Shown: one piece after another, positions 8,953 to 17,965 of the stretch | Position numbering within the stretch: the stretch's first letter is position 1 | How the letters are laid out: the number at the start of each line of letters is the position of its first letter | Assembly: GCF_027487935.1 (NCBI RefSeq) | Contig: NZ_JAIYCP010000004.1 | Coordinates: 46,571-110,570 of the forward strand | Reading direction: 5' to 3' | DNA: 64,000 nucleotides | Origin: Brevundimonas sp. | GTDB lineage: Bacteria > Pseudomonadota > Alphaproteobacteria > Caulobacterales > Caulobacteraceae | The notes under the pieces: model-generated | The model's database searches: none | The model's input: the letters and a program-made list of their open reading frames with translations, nothing else | What the model was told of the DNA's origin: nothing | Position numbers and translations under genes: made by a program

Positions 8953-9518
8953 GGCAGTTCCGGAAGCTGCACCACTCGGCGCAGGCGCCCCTCCAACCCG
9001 TCAGGGGAGTCGCTCAGCACAACCGTCAAGGCGACTGCATCAGCCCTCGGCTCGGCACCCCTTACGGTACCGCCGGGGACAGGCCCCGGCGGCTGGCGGG
9101 ACCATCCCTGACCCCGAACATGAAAGCTCCATTCGACGGCCGTGACACCGGAAATCAAGCGCTGCTCAGCCCGGTCACCGACCCGCCGATTCAAGCCTCC
9201 GTCGATCAGCCGGTATTGCACCGAAGTGGATCCGCCGACCGCGGTGGCGGACGAGCGACGAAAGCCGAGATTCGTACCAGAAAGCTCGAGCGGACCACTG
9301 TCCAGCGACTCGAAATCCTGAGAAACCAGATACATGGCGCGTTGGAGTTCTGCCGTCCGGGCCAGCCGTCCATCCAGTCTTTCTCTGGCACCGATGACGC
9401 CGTCGAGCAGGGTAAACCCGGCCAGGGCAATCAGGCCAAAAAGGCCAAGCGCGACCATCACCTCTATGAGGGTGAAGCCAGCCCTCAGGACCGGGCCGCC
9501 AGCTACCCTGTTCCTCAT
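8949..9518 (-). CDS. gspJ: Type II secretion minor pseudopilin GspJ
   Basis: A protein of 189 residues. The leader ends LRAG and cleavage would leave Phe15 (FTLIEV...) with Glu19 at +5, followed by a typical pilin helix. The body contains the FESLDSGPLEL and RLISGVTAVEWSF stretches usual for GspJ. It works with GspI and GspK at the pseudopilus tip. Four-base overlaps on both sides (lipoprotein gene before, gspK after) imply translational coupling. Confidence 0.93.
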   Translation of the reverse strand: MRNRVAGGPVLRAGFTLIEVMVALGLFGLIALAGFTLLDGVIGARERLDGRLARTAELQRAMYLVSQDFESLDSGPLELSGTNLGFRRSSATAVGGSTSVQYRLIDGGLNRRVGDRAEQRLISGVTAVEWSFHVRGQGWSRQPPGPVPGGTVRGAEPRADAVALTVVLSDSPDGLEGRLRRVVQLPELP

Positions 9519-10609
9519 GAGCCGGCGAGGTGGCTCACCACCCGAAGGCTGCCCCGATTCACGACCTGGATTGCGAGATCACGGGTACACCGACCATCGC
9601 CCGAAAAACGCACCGCACCGAGCACACCATCGAACCCTTCGGGCGACGCGAGGCCATCTCGTGACAACCGACCCGAGAGCAGCAAACGGCGTGCAATCTT
9701 GGCTCCATCGTAGGCAAGACCAGCCAGCAAGCCGGGCTGGGTCCGGTGCCTCGCTTCAAAGGCCTCGGCGAACCCTCCGAAGACAGCGGGTTCGGGCGCG
9801 GCGACCCAGGCTCCGTTCACAGTATCGAGAACGTCGGGCGACTCCTCGCTCCAGCGGGACGGCCCCAGAATTTGCAGCCCAAGACCAGCAATCCGGGCCG
9901 CCAGCGGAATGGTCCCGGTCCCCGATTGCGAGAACAACACGGCATCCGGCAAAGCCCCGCCCGAACCCGTCATCAACCAGGCACCGGTGTCACTTGCCGC
10001 CATCCCTTCGGCAGCATCGATCTCGAAAAGCTCCATCCCCAAAGAAAGGGCTGATTTGCGGGCCGCGTCGATCGACTGCCGCGACCAGGGATCCGTGTCA
10101 CGGATGGCGGCGACCCGCCGCACTCCTCGGCCACGGGCATAGCCAAGGACTGCGGATACGCCTTGCGACGCCGTCAAACCCAGAACGAAGGCACCCGAGC
10201 CCACAAGATCGCCATCGTTGGAGAAGGTCAGCACAGGCACGCCGCCGGCGACGGCCAGAACCTCCTGAACTTCGCGGGCGAAAAGCGGACCCAAAAGCAG
10301 CTCGGCACCGCCCGATACGGCACGGGCGGCCGATACTCGCGCGCCCTCTGCTGTTCCGCCGGTGTCGAGGACGATAAAGCCCGGCTCCCGCTCTTCGGCC
10401 GGTCGCGTCAGGTTTATGGCTCGCTCCATGCTCAGGCCCACATCAGCCGACGAGCCAGTTATCGGCAGCAGAGCCGCTATGCGTGGCGTGTTCACGGACC
10501 GGGCCCTAGTATCGGGAACGGGAGCGCAAGCGGTGAGGAGCGAAGGAGCAAGCGATGCCAATCCAGCCGAGCCGGAAAAGCGAAGCCACTGTCGACGATC
10601 CATTGCCAT
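9515..10609 (-). CDS. LppC-like (penicillin-binding protein activator) lipoprotein in the T2SS cluster
   Basis: A protein of 364 residues. The N-terminus is a lipoprotein signal with lipobox LLTAC (Cys28). The rest is a type I periplasmic binding fold: IAALLPITG, LLLGPLFAREV, VPVLTFSND and VAAIRDTDPW. This matches the LppC/LpoA-like and Peripla_BP_6 group, some of which activate cell-wall synthases. Its stop overlaps the gspJ start, so it is the first gene of a three-gene unit with gspJ and gspK. A role in passing the peptidoglycan layer or in T2SS assembly is inferred from position only. ATGs at 10609 and 10603 are both possible. Either start overlaps the 5' end of gspN on the other strand. 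Confidence 0.8.
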   Translation of the reverse strand: MAMDRRQWLRFSGSAGLASLAPSLLTACAPVPDTRARSVNTPRIAALLPITGSSADVGLSMERAINLTRPAEEREPGFIVLDTGGTAEGARVSAARAVSGGAELLLGPLFAREVQEVLAVAGGVPVLTFSNDGDLVGSGAFVLGLTASQGVSAVLGYARGRGVRRVAAIRDTDPWSRQSIDAARKSALSLGMELFEIDAAEGMAASDTGAWLMTGSGGALPDAVLFSQSGTGTIPLAARIAGLGLQILGPSRWSEESPDVLDTVNGAWVAAPEPAVFGGFAEAFEARHRTQPGLLAGLAYDGAKIARRLLLSGRLSRDGLASPEGFDGVLGAVRFSGDGRCTRDLAIQVVNRGSLRVVSHLAGS

Positions 10610-11328
10610 ATCAAACTCCGCTTGCCGCTCTTGTACGACAGGTCGGGGCCCGGCGCCTTGCGATTCTGGGTCTTGCCAGTTTCGCAGTCTCCCTCATTGC
10701 CACCGCACCCGCCCGGATCGTGATTTTACCCACCAGTGACGGCGGAACCAATGCCGCAGGGACGATCTGGAATGGCGAGGTCGCGATCGGGGAACAGACC
10801 GCTGTATCCTGGCGGCTGGCGCCTATCCGATCGATCCTGAGCCTCGGAGTCGCATCCGACGTGGTGATCCGTGGCGGGCCTACCGACATCACAGCGAAAG
10901 CCATCTGGCGGCCCAGGCGACTGGAGTTGAACAACGTCGCGGGGATCGCTGGTCCCGGCCTGGTCAACACCCTGATCGAGGACTTGCCGGTTCGTTGTGA
11001 CCTCAGCTTTGCGGTCAAACTGGACAAGATCGTGATAGCCGGCCCGGGGTCGCGCATCAGCGGCGAGGTCCGTAGCGGTGCCGGGCAATGCTGGGCCGAG
11101 GCCGGCACAGATCCGGAGCGCGTCGCAGTGCCGGCCATGACCGGCAGCGCCGTCACCGGAGCCAATGGGACGTCTGCCTGGCTGGTACCCACCGCACGGC
11201 CGCAGGGCGAGCGACTCGTACAGATGACAATCGACCGTTCGGGCAAGTTGACCGCGAAAGTCCTCGAGGCTGGCACGCAAATCCTGCCTGCTGCACTCGG
11301 TCAGACCTCAATCGAGATGCAGATGTAA
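10555..11328 (+). CDS. gspN: Type II secretion protein GspN
   Basis: A protein of 257 residues. A cytoplasmic start of about 30 residues precedes one membrane helix (LAILGLASFAVSLIATAPA). A periplasmic beta-rich domain follows, with the GspN hallmark GTIWNGEVAIG and RLELNNVAGIAGPGLVN. GspN is an accessory inner-membrane component present in only some T2SS loci. The gene is rightward, inserted between the leftward gspF and lipoprotein genes. It meets gspF tail to tail with five bases between stops. The alternative start TTG 10603 still overlaps the divergent lipoprotein gene. Confidence 0.85.
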   Translation: MPIQPSRKSEATVDDPLPYQTPLAALVRQVGARRLAILGLASFAVSLIATAPARIVILPTSDGGTNAAGTIWNGEVAIGEQTAVSWRLAPIRSILSLGVASDVVIRGGPTDITAKAIWRPRRLELNNVAGIAGPGLVNTLIEDLPVRCDLSFAVKLDKIVIAGPGSRISGEVRSGAGQCWAEAGTDPERVAVPAMTGSAVTGANGTSAWLVPTARPQGERLVQMTIDRSGKLTAKVLEAGTQILPAALGQTSIEMQM

Positions 11329-11333
11329 CCACA

Positions 11334-12566
11334 CTAGATGCCCGCCAGACTGTTCAGGTTGACGATCGGCATCAGGATGGCCAGCACCAGCAGGAGAACC
11401 AACCCGCCCATCAAGAGCAGAATGGCGGGCTCCACCAGGGACACCATTGTGGCCGTCAGGGCCTCGGTATCGCTTTCCAGGTCGGTTGCTGCCCGGGCAA
11501 GGGCCTCACCCAGCCGGCCACTGCTTTCGCCGCTTGCCACCACGGCGACCAGCATGGCCGGAAAGCAATCCGCTTCGGTCATCGCCCGCTGCAGACTTGC
11601 GCCCTCCTTCAACCTTGCGGCCACCAATCGGGCCCGGCTGCGCACCCAGGCATTAGGGGTCACCGCGGCTGCGGCGTTGACCGCGTCCACAAGCGGTACT
11701 CCACTGCGAACGAGGGTCGACAAACTGCCGGCAAACCGCGCTGCATTCATCTGCATGCTGAACCTCGCCGTTGGCGGTTGCTGCGCGATCAGCCGGGCCA
11801 CAGTCAGGACATTGGCCTCACTTTGCAGCCATTGCCGCGTCGCCAGAACGCTGGCTGCCAGCAGGATCACCAAGATCCAGCCCAGCTTCTGCAGCATGTC
11901 GCTGAGGCCGATCAGGCCCCGGGTCAGAAGAGGGAGTTCCGCGCCCCGGGACACGAATACTCTTGTGATATCCGGCACAACATAGACCAGCATCAGAACG
12001 ACGATCAGCATCGATACAACCGCCAGAAGGGCGGGATAAATCAGCGCCAACTGGACCTTGCGCTGGGATCGCTCACGTCTCTCGACGAACTCGGTCAGGT
12101 GCGCGAGCACGGCATCGAGTTGGCCCGACTGCTCACCTGCAGCGACTGACGCCCTGTAATAGTCAGGGAAAACTCGGGGGTGTTCTCCCAGGGCGACCGC
12201 GAAGCTGCGCCCCTCGAGAATGGCACCACGGACGTTGAGCAACACGGAGCCTTCCGGCCGCTTGGCATTCTGGTCGCCAATGATGCGCAGAGCCTGTTCA
12301 ATGCGAATGCCGCTGCCGATCATTGTCGAGAGCTGACGGGTCAGGGCAGCAAGCGCCCTGTTACCGACGCGGGGCCGGAAAAGGCGAGCCAGATCGATGT
12401 CGCGCCTTCCCGGGCCGACAGCCGCTTCAGTCGTCAGCTCGACCGATGTCGGGATCAGATTGCGGTCGCGAAGAGCTCTTCGGGCCCCCGAGGCGTTCGG
12501 CGCCTCCACGACCCCGCGTATCGGCTTGCCGGTCTGGTCTACTGCCCTGTAGCTGAAGGCGGGCAT
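11334..12566 (-). CDS. gspF: Type II secretion inner-membrane platform protein GspF
   Basis: A protein of 410 residues, the usual size. It opens with MPAFSYRAVDQTGK and has the two repeated cytoplasmic domains (RQLSTMIGSGIRIEQAL and the later STLVRSGVPLVDAV) with three membrane segments (around LIYPALLAVVSMLIV, WILVILLAAS and the C-terminal LVEPAILLLMGGLVLLLVL). GspF links the ATPase GspE to the growing pseudopilus. It is last in the leftward operon gspL-M-E-F, three bases after gspE. Confidence 0.95.
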   Translation of the reverse strand: MPAFSYRAVDQTGKPIRGVVEAPNASGARRALRDRNLIPTSVELTTEAAVGPGRRDIDLARLFRPRVGNRALAALTRQLSTMIGSGIRIEQALRIIGDQNAKRPEGSVLLNVRGAILEGRSFAVALGEHPRVFPDYYRASVAAGEQSGQLDAVLAHLTEFVERRERSQRKVQLALIYPALLAVVSMLIVVLMLVYVVPDITRVFVSRGAELPLLTRGLIGLSDMLQKLGWILVILLAASVLATRQWLQSEANVLTVARLIAQQPPTARFSMQMNAARFAGSLSTLVRSGVPLVDAVNAAAAVTPNAWVRSRARLVAARLKEGASLQRAMTEADCFPAMLVAVVASGESSGRLGEALARAATDLESDTEALTATMVSLVEPAILLLMGGLVLLLVLAILMPIVNLNSLAGI

Positions 12567-12569
12567 GGC

Positions 12570-14075
12570 TCAGGTCTCATCCTGAACAACGCGATACACC
12601 TCATCGACTGTGGTCAGCCCGGCCAGCAACTTGGCCCTGGCGTCGTCCAGCAGGCTTGGGCCCGAGAGGCGAGCCGCCTGTCCAAGTTCCAGTTCGGAGG
12701 CACCATCGTGAATGAGCGCCTGCAACCGTTCGTCGACCTCAACCACCTCATAGAGCCCAAGACGACCCTTGTAGCCTTCCTGCCGGCAATCCGGGCATCC
12801 ACGCGCCCGCCAGATCCGGACGCCGATTTCCAGAGCACCTCCCAGGGCCTCCGCGTCCACCGCTGTTGCCTCCGAAGGCTCGCGACAATGAGGGCAAAGA
12901 CGTCGAACCAGCCGTTGGGCGATCAGCCCGACCAACATCGGCGCCAGAAGATAGCGTTCGACTCCGATATCGATAAGCCGAGTGACGCTGCCGATTGCGC
13001 TGTTTGTGTGCAGCGTCGACAGAATCAGATGGCCCGTCAGGCTGGACCGGACAGCGACCTCGGCCGTTTCCTGATCACGGATCTCTCCCACCATGATCAC
13101 GTCCGGATCCTGGCGCAGGATGGATCGCAGCCCGCGCGCGAAAGTCAGGTCGATGCGGCTGTTGACCTGTATCTGACCGACTCCCTCGAGTTCGTACTCG
13201 ATGGGATCTTCAACAGTCATGATATTGCGACGCCGGTCGTTCAGCCGGGTCAGGGCCGCATAGAGACTCGTGGTTTTGCCCGCGCCCGTTGGGCCCGTAA
13301 CCAGTATGATCCCGTGAGGCCGGGCGATCATTCGCTCAAAGACCGCAAGATCCCGCTCCTGCATGCCCAGCCCGGTCAGTCCCAGACGAGTCGCATCACG
13401 ATCCAGCAGTCGCATGACGACCCGCTCGCCATACTGGGTGGGAACCGTCGACACACGCACGTCCAGGTCCAATCCGCCGACCCGCAGCTTGACCCGACCG
13501 TCATGCGGCAACCGCTTCTCCGCGATGTCCAGTTGGGCCATGACCTTGATGCGACTGACCAGGAGAGGAGCCAGAGCGCGATCAGGCTCGATCTTGTCCC
13601 GTAGCACGCCATCCACACGGAAGCGGACGATGACCCGCTTTTCCTCGGTCTCGATATGGATATCCGACGCGCCTTCCCGAACTGCCTCCAGAAGCAGTGC
13701 GTTGATCAGGCGAATGACCGGAGAGTCGTCTCGCTGGTCCAGCAAATCATCGACCATGACGGCAGACTGGGCCAGGGCGGCCAGATCATCGCCGGACGCA
13801 ACCGTAAAGTCTGAGGACTGCCCGGCGAGGCTGCGATACTGGCCCTGCAACTCGGCTTCGAAGGTCTCTTCATCGACCGGCACAAACTGCACGTCAGGTC
13901 CGAAGACCCGCTGCACTTCGAGCCTTGCTTCCAGCTTGAGCGGGATTCGATGGTTACAGAGCAGGCAACCATTTTCGTCCGTCTTGACGAGGACGCCGGC
14001 TCGGCGTGCGAAGGCATATGACAGACCGTAATCCGTCGACGTCGACGTCGCACTGTCGACAGTCGGCTCACTCAT
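12570..14075 (-). CDS. gspE: Type II secretion ATPase GspE
   Basis: A protein of 501 residues. It has an N-terminal domain (about 1-80), then the secretion ATPase core. Walker A is GPTGAGKTT (261-269), the aspartate box is near TVEDP (287-291), Walker B is DPDVIMVGE (323-331) and the histidine box is around TLHTN (354-358). Cys394, Cys397, Cys427 and Cys430 form the CxxC...CxxC zinc element expected in true GspE. Only one short N-terminal domain is present; a second GspE-N-like domain occurs in the separate protein at 19987-21162. The start overlaps the gspM stop by four bases. Confidence 0.96.
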   Translation of the reverse strand: MSEPTVDSATSTSTDYGLSYAFARRAGVLVKTDENGCLLCNHRIPLKLEARLEVQRVFGPDVQFVPVDEETFEAELQGQYRSLAGQSSDFTVASGDDLAALAQSAVMVDDLLDQRDDSPVIRLINALLLEAVREGASDIHIETEEKRVIVRFRVDGVLRDKIEPDRALAPLLVSRIKVMAQLDIAEKRLPHDGRVKLRVGGLDLDVRVSTVPTQYGERVVMRLLDRDATRLGLTGLGMQERDLAVFERMIARPHGIILVTGPTGAGKTTSLYAALTRLNDRRRNIMTVEDPIEYELEGVGQIQVNSRIDLTFARGLRSILRQDPDVIMVGEIRDQETAEVAVRSSLTGHLILSTLHTNSAIGSVTRLIDIGVERYLLAPMLVGLIAQRLVRRLCPHCREPSEATAVDAEALGGALEIGVRIWRARGCPDCRQEGYKGRLGLYEVVEVDERLQALIHDGASELELGQAARLSGPSLLDDARAKLLAGLTTVDEVYRVVQDET

Positions 14076-14581
14076 CGGCGCACCAGCGACAACCGGGCAT
14101 TGACGACGCCGGGCGCGGTCTGGCGCTCGATCCTGCCGGCCGCGACGGTTACGCCGGCGTCGCGCTCCAGACGATCAAGCCATTGAACCAGTCGATTGAA
14201 ATCCACGGCCTCAAGCACCACGCGGGTCAGCTCGCCTTGCTGTTCGATCTGGCGAATCTGGAGCGCAGATTCGCTGGCGGTAATCGTGACGATCATCTGG
14301 ACAGGTTGGGACCGTATTGGACTGGCAGCCGCAGTCTGCAGCGTCGGGCCTGCGCTTCGGAGTCGCGTCGCGAGCTCGGTATAGAGCCGGATCTCCGACT
14401 GTGCTGCCGTCCGCGCTTGCTGAAGCGGGAGCCAAATCCCGACCCATGATCCCCACAGAAGCAAGATCGTGACCAGAACGAGCAGCAGGGACCGTTCTCT
14501 GGGTGCACGATCTTCCCACCAGGTTCGACCTTGGCTGATCAGGGAGCCGACGAAGGCAGGCAAGGTGAAGGCCGACCTCAT
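14072..14581 (-). CDS. gspM: Type II secretion protein GspM
   Basis: A protein of 169 residues. The short cytoplasmic start WWEDRAPRERSLLLV is the typical GspM W-x-x-RxPRER element. One membrane helix follows (about 30-50), then a periplasmic coiled region and a ferredoxin-like domain (LEAVDFNRLVQWLDRLERDAG...). GspM partners GspL in the inner-membrane platform. It overlaps both gspL and gspE by four bases. Confidence 0.92.
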   Translation of the reverse strand: MRSAFTLPAFVGSLISQGRTWWEDRAPRERSLLLVLVTILLLWGSWVGIWLPLQQARTAAQSEIRLYTELATRLRSAGPTLQTAAASPIRSQPVQMIVTITASESALQIRQIEQQGELTRVVLEAVDFNRLVQWLDRLERDAGVTVAAGRIERQTAPGVVNARLSLVRR

Positions 14582-15714
14582 GGTACCTGCTCTTGAGGCG
14601 ACAGGATAATGGTCTGACGGGCCCGCCCGCCCTCGGCGACAGCTCCGCGACTGACAGGGGCCAGACCGGCACCACGCAAGGCAGCCTCGACGTCCTGAAG
14701 GGCTGCCAGATCGGACGCCTCGACTTCCATGGTTAGCCCGGTCGCCCGTTCAAAGGCCAAGGACTGAAACGAGATGGTCTGCGCGACGGGCTGAAGGACT
14801 TCGGCGGCTCGAACAAGCACGGGAAGCAGGCCGGTTGCTTGGCTGGCGCGAGGGAGCATGGCTTCCGCTGTCGCGGCGAGATCCCCGCTGACCGGTCCAC
14901 CGGCCTTGGCGACCAGATCTGCCACCTCTGCCCGTCTGCTATCCGCCGTGATGATCAGGGCCACAGTGTCCACGGTATGGATCGCCACATGCCCCAGCAG
15001 CCCGATGCCGGCGACCAGTAGAAGCCGCTTGAGCCAGGGTGCGCGCTTTGACTTCGGGGCATAGCGCCCCTGGCGAAGGTCGAGTGCTATGGAACCCGCC
15101 CAGGACACCGGCCCCGAAACGGCAGCGGAACCCGGCTCGGACGTGAGCTCCGGCGGCAATTCGTCCCCGTATGAAATCAACCGGGGACGATCAGCGGCCT
15201 GCCAGACAGCAGAAAACACCGATGACGGCACCGCAAACGCCGTGCCGTCATGCCCATGCACCATGACGCGGTTCGCGCTGGCAGCCACCGACCAACTGCC
15301 GAAATCTGCCCGCGGGAGTGTCAGGGCGTCGGGAAGGACAGCCGCGGTCTCAAGACCGGCCGCCTCGATCACCTCGCACCATTGGGCCATCAGATCATGG
15401 CGGACGATGCCGGCCATATAGCGACCCGGCGAAAGCGCCTCGCCCAAGGCCGCGTGCAGAACCTCGATTGGCTCCGAAACCTCATCTTCCAGCACGAAAG
15501 GAAGTGCGGCGGCCCGTCGTGCCCGGTTCGCGATCGGCAGGTCGACGCCGAGAAGCCTCACCTCCTCCGTCGGGACCAGGACAACGGGCAGCCCGGTCCA
15601 GCTGGCGTCCCTGAGCACGAGCCCATCGGCACCGAGCGACCACACGCCATACGCCGGGCCTGGTCGCTGACCGCCGGTGACTTCCGGCGCATAATCGATA
15701 TCTCGTTCAGGCAT
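14578..15714 (-). CDS. gspL: Type II secretion protein GspL
   Basis: A protein of 378 residues. The first 230 or so form the actin-like cytoplasmic domain that binds GspE (VEVLHAALG-type stretch, RYMAGIV, AVLPDALTLP). A membrane helix near LLLVAGIGLLGHVAI leads into a periplasmic ferredoxin-like domain (TISFQSLAFERATGLTMEVEASDL). It is first in the leftward operon gspL-M-E-F and divergent from gspG with only 35 bases between starts, so both promoters must lie in or overlap that short gap. Confidence 0.92.
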   Translation of the reverse strand: MPERDIDYAPEVTGGQRPGPAYGVWSLGADGLVLRDASWTGLPVVLVPTEEVRLLGVDLPIANRARRAAALPFVLEDEVSEPIEVLHAALGEALSPGRYMAGIVRHDLMAQWCEVIEAAGLETAAVLPDALTLPRADFGSWSVAASANRVMVHGHDGTAFAVPSSVFSAVWQAADRPRLISYGDELPPELTSEPGSAAVSGPVSWAGSIALDLRQGRYAPKSKRAPWLKRLLLVAGIGLLGHVAIHTVDTVALIITADSRRAEVADLVAKAGGPVSGDLAATAEAMLPRASQATGLLPVLVRAAEVLQPVAQTISFQSLAFERATGLTMEVEASDLAALQDVEAALRGAGLAPVSRGAVAEGGRARQTIILSPQEQVP

Positions 15715-15749
15715 GGGCGCCCCTTGGCGACCGATGTATAGCTGGCATC

Positions 15750-16229
15750 ATGTTTGTGACGCCAGAGCTTGAGCGACCTGCGGAACCGGGAGCCGCCAGA
15801 AAAATTCTGGTGTGCCGGGGTGGGTTCACCTTGATCGAGATGATTGTGGTTTTGGCCATCATCGGTGTGATGGCGCTCATTATCGTGCCGAACGTGATCG
15901 GTCGGCCAGATCAAGCGAGGGTGACGGTTGCCAAGACCGATATGCGCACGATCTCGGCAGCATTGAAAATCTATCGTCTCGACAACGGCGACTATCCGAC
16001 GACCGAACAGGGGCTCGAGGCCCTGGTGAGCCGACCGGCGGCACCGCCGCAGCCCGCCAACTGGTCGCCTGAAGGTTACCTGCCGGCTGTTCCGCTTGAT
16101 CCGTGGGGCAATCCTTACGCCTACCGGAGTCCCGGAGAGAGCGGAGCTTTCGAGCTATCGAGCCTCGGCAAGGATGGTCAGCCGGGTGGCGAAAGGCTCG
16201 ATGCAGATCTTTCGGCTGCGGACCGCTAA
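15750..16229 (+). CDS. gspG: Major pseudopilin GspG
   Basis: A protein of 159 residues from ATG 15750. Cleavage after CRGG leaves Phe26 as +1 and Glu30 at +5 (FTLIEMIVV). The body shows the GspG features DNGDYPTTEQGLEALV, YLPAVPLDPWGNPYAYRSPG and a C-terminal SLGKDGQPGG calcium-site loop. The 25-residue leader is long; GTG 15810 in the same frame would give a 5-residue leader and is an alternative start. First gene of the rightward operon gspG-H-I-C-D. Confidence 0.95.
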   Translation: MFVTPELERPAEPGAARKILVCRGGFTLIEMIVVLAIIGVMALIIVPNVIGRPDQARVTVAKTDMRTISAALKIYRLDNGDYPTTEQGLEALVSRPAAPPQPANWSPEGYLPAVPLDPWGNPYAYRSPGESGAFELSSLGKDGQPGGERLDADLSAADR

Positions 16230-16232
16230 GCC

Positions 16233-16694
16233 GTGACCCGGGGGCACCGTGTCGGTATGACCCTCATCGAGGTATTGGTCACGCTCGCCATTGTCGCCGT
16301 AATGGCGACGATAGTCGTTCTGGGGATCGGTGGCCCCGATCGCGGATTGACGGTCCAGACCGAGGCCAACAAACTGGCTGAACGTATCGGTCTCGCTGCG
16401 GATGAAGCCATGGTAACGCGTCGGCCGATTGCTCTGGTTTGGGATTCACGCGGATATCAGTTCGTTACACCTGCAGCGGACGGAAGCTGGATGCCGGATA
16501 CCCACGCATTGCTTGGCCAGCGGCACGACCTGCCCCGCAGTCTGACCCTCACCGCTGCCGAACCCGCCCTGATCGATATGACGGACGCGTCCCTGATCGC
16601 TTTCGAGCTGTCCCTGACCGACGCTTCACGGTCGGCGACAGTCTTCTTCGATGGTCTGAACGTTTCGACCTCCTCCGGAGCGCCCCGTTCATGA
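16233..16694 (+). CDS. gspH: Minor pseudopilin GspH
   Basis: A protein of 153 residues starting at GTG 16233, three bases after gspG. Leader TRGHRVG precedes a pilin helix with Met9 at +1 rather than phenylalanine, and Glu13 at +5 (MTLIEVLVTLAIVAV). The body fits GspH/FimT (LAERIGLAADEAMVTRRPIALVW, a common FimT strand). Its stop overlaps the gspI start (ATGA). Confidence 0.9.
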   Translation: MTRGHRVGMTLIEVLVTLAIVAVMATIVVLGIGGPDRGLTVQTEANKLAERIGLAADEAMVTRRPIALVWDSRGYQFVTPAADGSWMPDTHALLGQRHDLPRSLTLTAAEPALIDMTDASLIAFELSLTDASRSATVFFDGLNVSTSSGAPRS

Positions 16695-17077
16695 CGCGAT
16701 TGACCGGCCTCGCCAGCCGTGAGGGCTTTACCCTGATGGAAGCCCTGGTTGCGCTGACCATTCTCGCTATCGCGGGCACGGGGCTGGTCCGCGCGACGGA
16801 GGCGCATGTCGACCAGGTCGACGGGATTCAACAGCGAACGATCGCCCAGTGGGTTGCAGAAAACCGCCTGATCGAACTGGAACTCGACCCCGCAAACCTG
16901 GCTGAGGGAAGCGAACGGGTCGAGATGTTGGGACGAAACTGGGATGTGTCCGTAGACGTCGACGCCACCGAGGATCCAGAACTCGCGAAGGTCACGATTA
17001 GTGTCGCAGCGGACGGAACGGACAGCGCCGCAGCTGTACTGACCGGCTTTGTCGATATCGGACGATCGGCGGTATGA
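16691..17077 (+). CDS. gspI: Minor pseudopilin GspI
   Basis: A protein of 128 residues from the ATG overlapping the gspH stop. Leader SREG precedes Phe13 at +1 and Glu17 at +5 (FTLMEALVALTILAI). The GspI motif WVAENRLIELEL follows the helix, with NWDVSVDVDATEDPELAKVTI near the end. It nucleates the tip complex with GspJ and GspK, which are encoded about 7 kb away on the other strand. The open frame extends further upstream but has no pilin leader there. Confidence 0.93.
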   Translation: MTRLTGLASREGFTLMEALVALTILAIAGTGLVRATEAHVDQVDGIQQRTIAQWVAENRLIELELDPANLAEGSERVEMLGRNWDVSVDVDATEDPELAKVTISVAADGTDSAAAVLTGFVDIGRSAV

Positions 17078-17955
17078 ACCGGAGCTGGTTGAAATACTGG
17101 ACCGTCTTCGATCAACGCAGACAAGCGTTGGTCCTGACGATCCTTACGGGGCTGGTGATCGCGTCCCTCGCCTTTGGCCTTGCCGGAATGTTCTGGCGTC
17201 TGGCAGGACTGAATGATGGGCGCGATCGCGTTGCCCTGGTCGTCGAGCCCGCGGTAGTCGGGCGTTCAACGGACATCGCTGCTATCCTGGCGCTGGCACC
17301 GTTCGGCGGCGTCGTAGCTGATGCCCAGGGATCCGTCTCGGGCATGACCCTTAAAGCGATTTTCATGGCCCATCCGGCAGAGGCCTCCAGTGCCCTGATT
17401 TCGGTCGGCGATGCTCCAGCCACCGTGGCCCTCCCGGGACAGACGCTCAGCGGCGGGGCCGTGGTTCAGTCAATTGCCGCGGATCACGTAGTGCTTCAGG
17501 TCAATGGACAGGCAGAGCGACTGGAGTTTCCCAAGCCTGTCGATGCGGCCGGTGGTCAGCCGGTTGTTCCGGTCGCTGAACGGACATCGGCCCCGCCCCC
17601 TCCGCAAGCCGGAGCAGGCACCGCTGGCCAGCCGGTCGCGGCGGCGGAGCGTGGAATGAACGCCGTGGTGGTCGAGCAGTATCGACAAAGGCTTGCGGGC
17701 AACCCGCAGGCTTTGGCGAGCGAAATGAACGTCACTGCGACGTCGGCGGGATATCGGGTGGGCGAGAACCCACCAGCCCCGCTGCGTGCAGCCGGCCTGC
17801 AGCCGGGCGATGTCGTAGAGAAAGTCAACAACCAGCCGGTCGGAACCCTCGGGAACGCCAGGTCGGTGCTGGATCAAGCCATTCTGTCGGGCGGTGCCCG
17901 CGTCGAGGTGCTGAGGAACGGGCGGCGGATTACGCTCTCGTTTCCTCTTCGCTAG
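17074..17955 (+). CDS. gspC: Type II secretion protein GspC with PDZ domain
   Basis: A protein of 293 residues. A short cytoplasmic start and one membrane helix (about 18-42) lead to the homology region that binds the secretin (APFGGV...GMTLKAIFMA, then GQTLSGGAVVQSIAADHVVLQVNGQAERLEF). A proline/alanine linker and a C-terminal PDZ domain follow (LRAAGLQPGDVVEKVNNQPVG). GspC couples the inner platform to GspD. It overlaps gspI by four bases and lies ten bases before gspD. Confidence 0.93.
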   Translation: MNRSWLKYWTVFDQRRQALVLTILTGLVIASLAFGLAGMFWRLAGLNDGRDRVALVVEPAVVGRSTDIAAILALAPFGGVVADAQGSVSGMTLKAIFMAHPAEASSALISVGDAPATVALPGQTLSGGAVVQSIAADHVVLQVNGQAERLEFPKPVDAAGGQPVVPVAERTSAPPPPQAGAGTAGQPVAAAERGMNAVVVEQYRQRLAGNPQALASEMNVTATSAGYRVGENPPAPLRAAGLQPGDVVEKVNNQPVGTLGNARSVLDQAILSGGARVEVLRNGRRITLSFPLR

Positions 17956-17965
17956 GAGCACATTC

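Noticed and set aside
16439..16690. Extended start of gspI
   Set aside because: The extension overlaps gspH and has no pilin leader.
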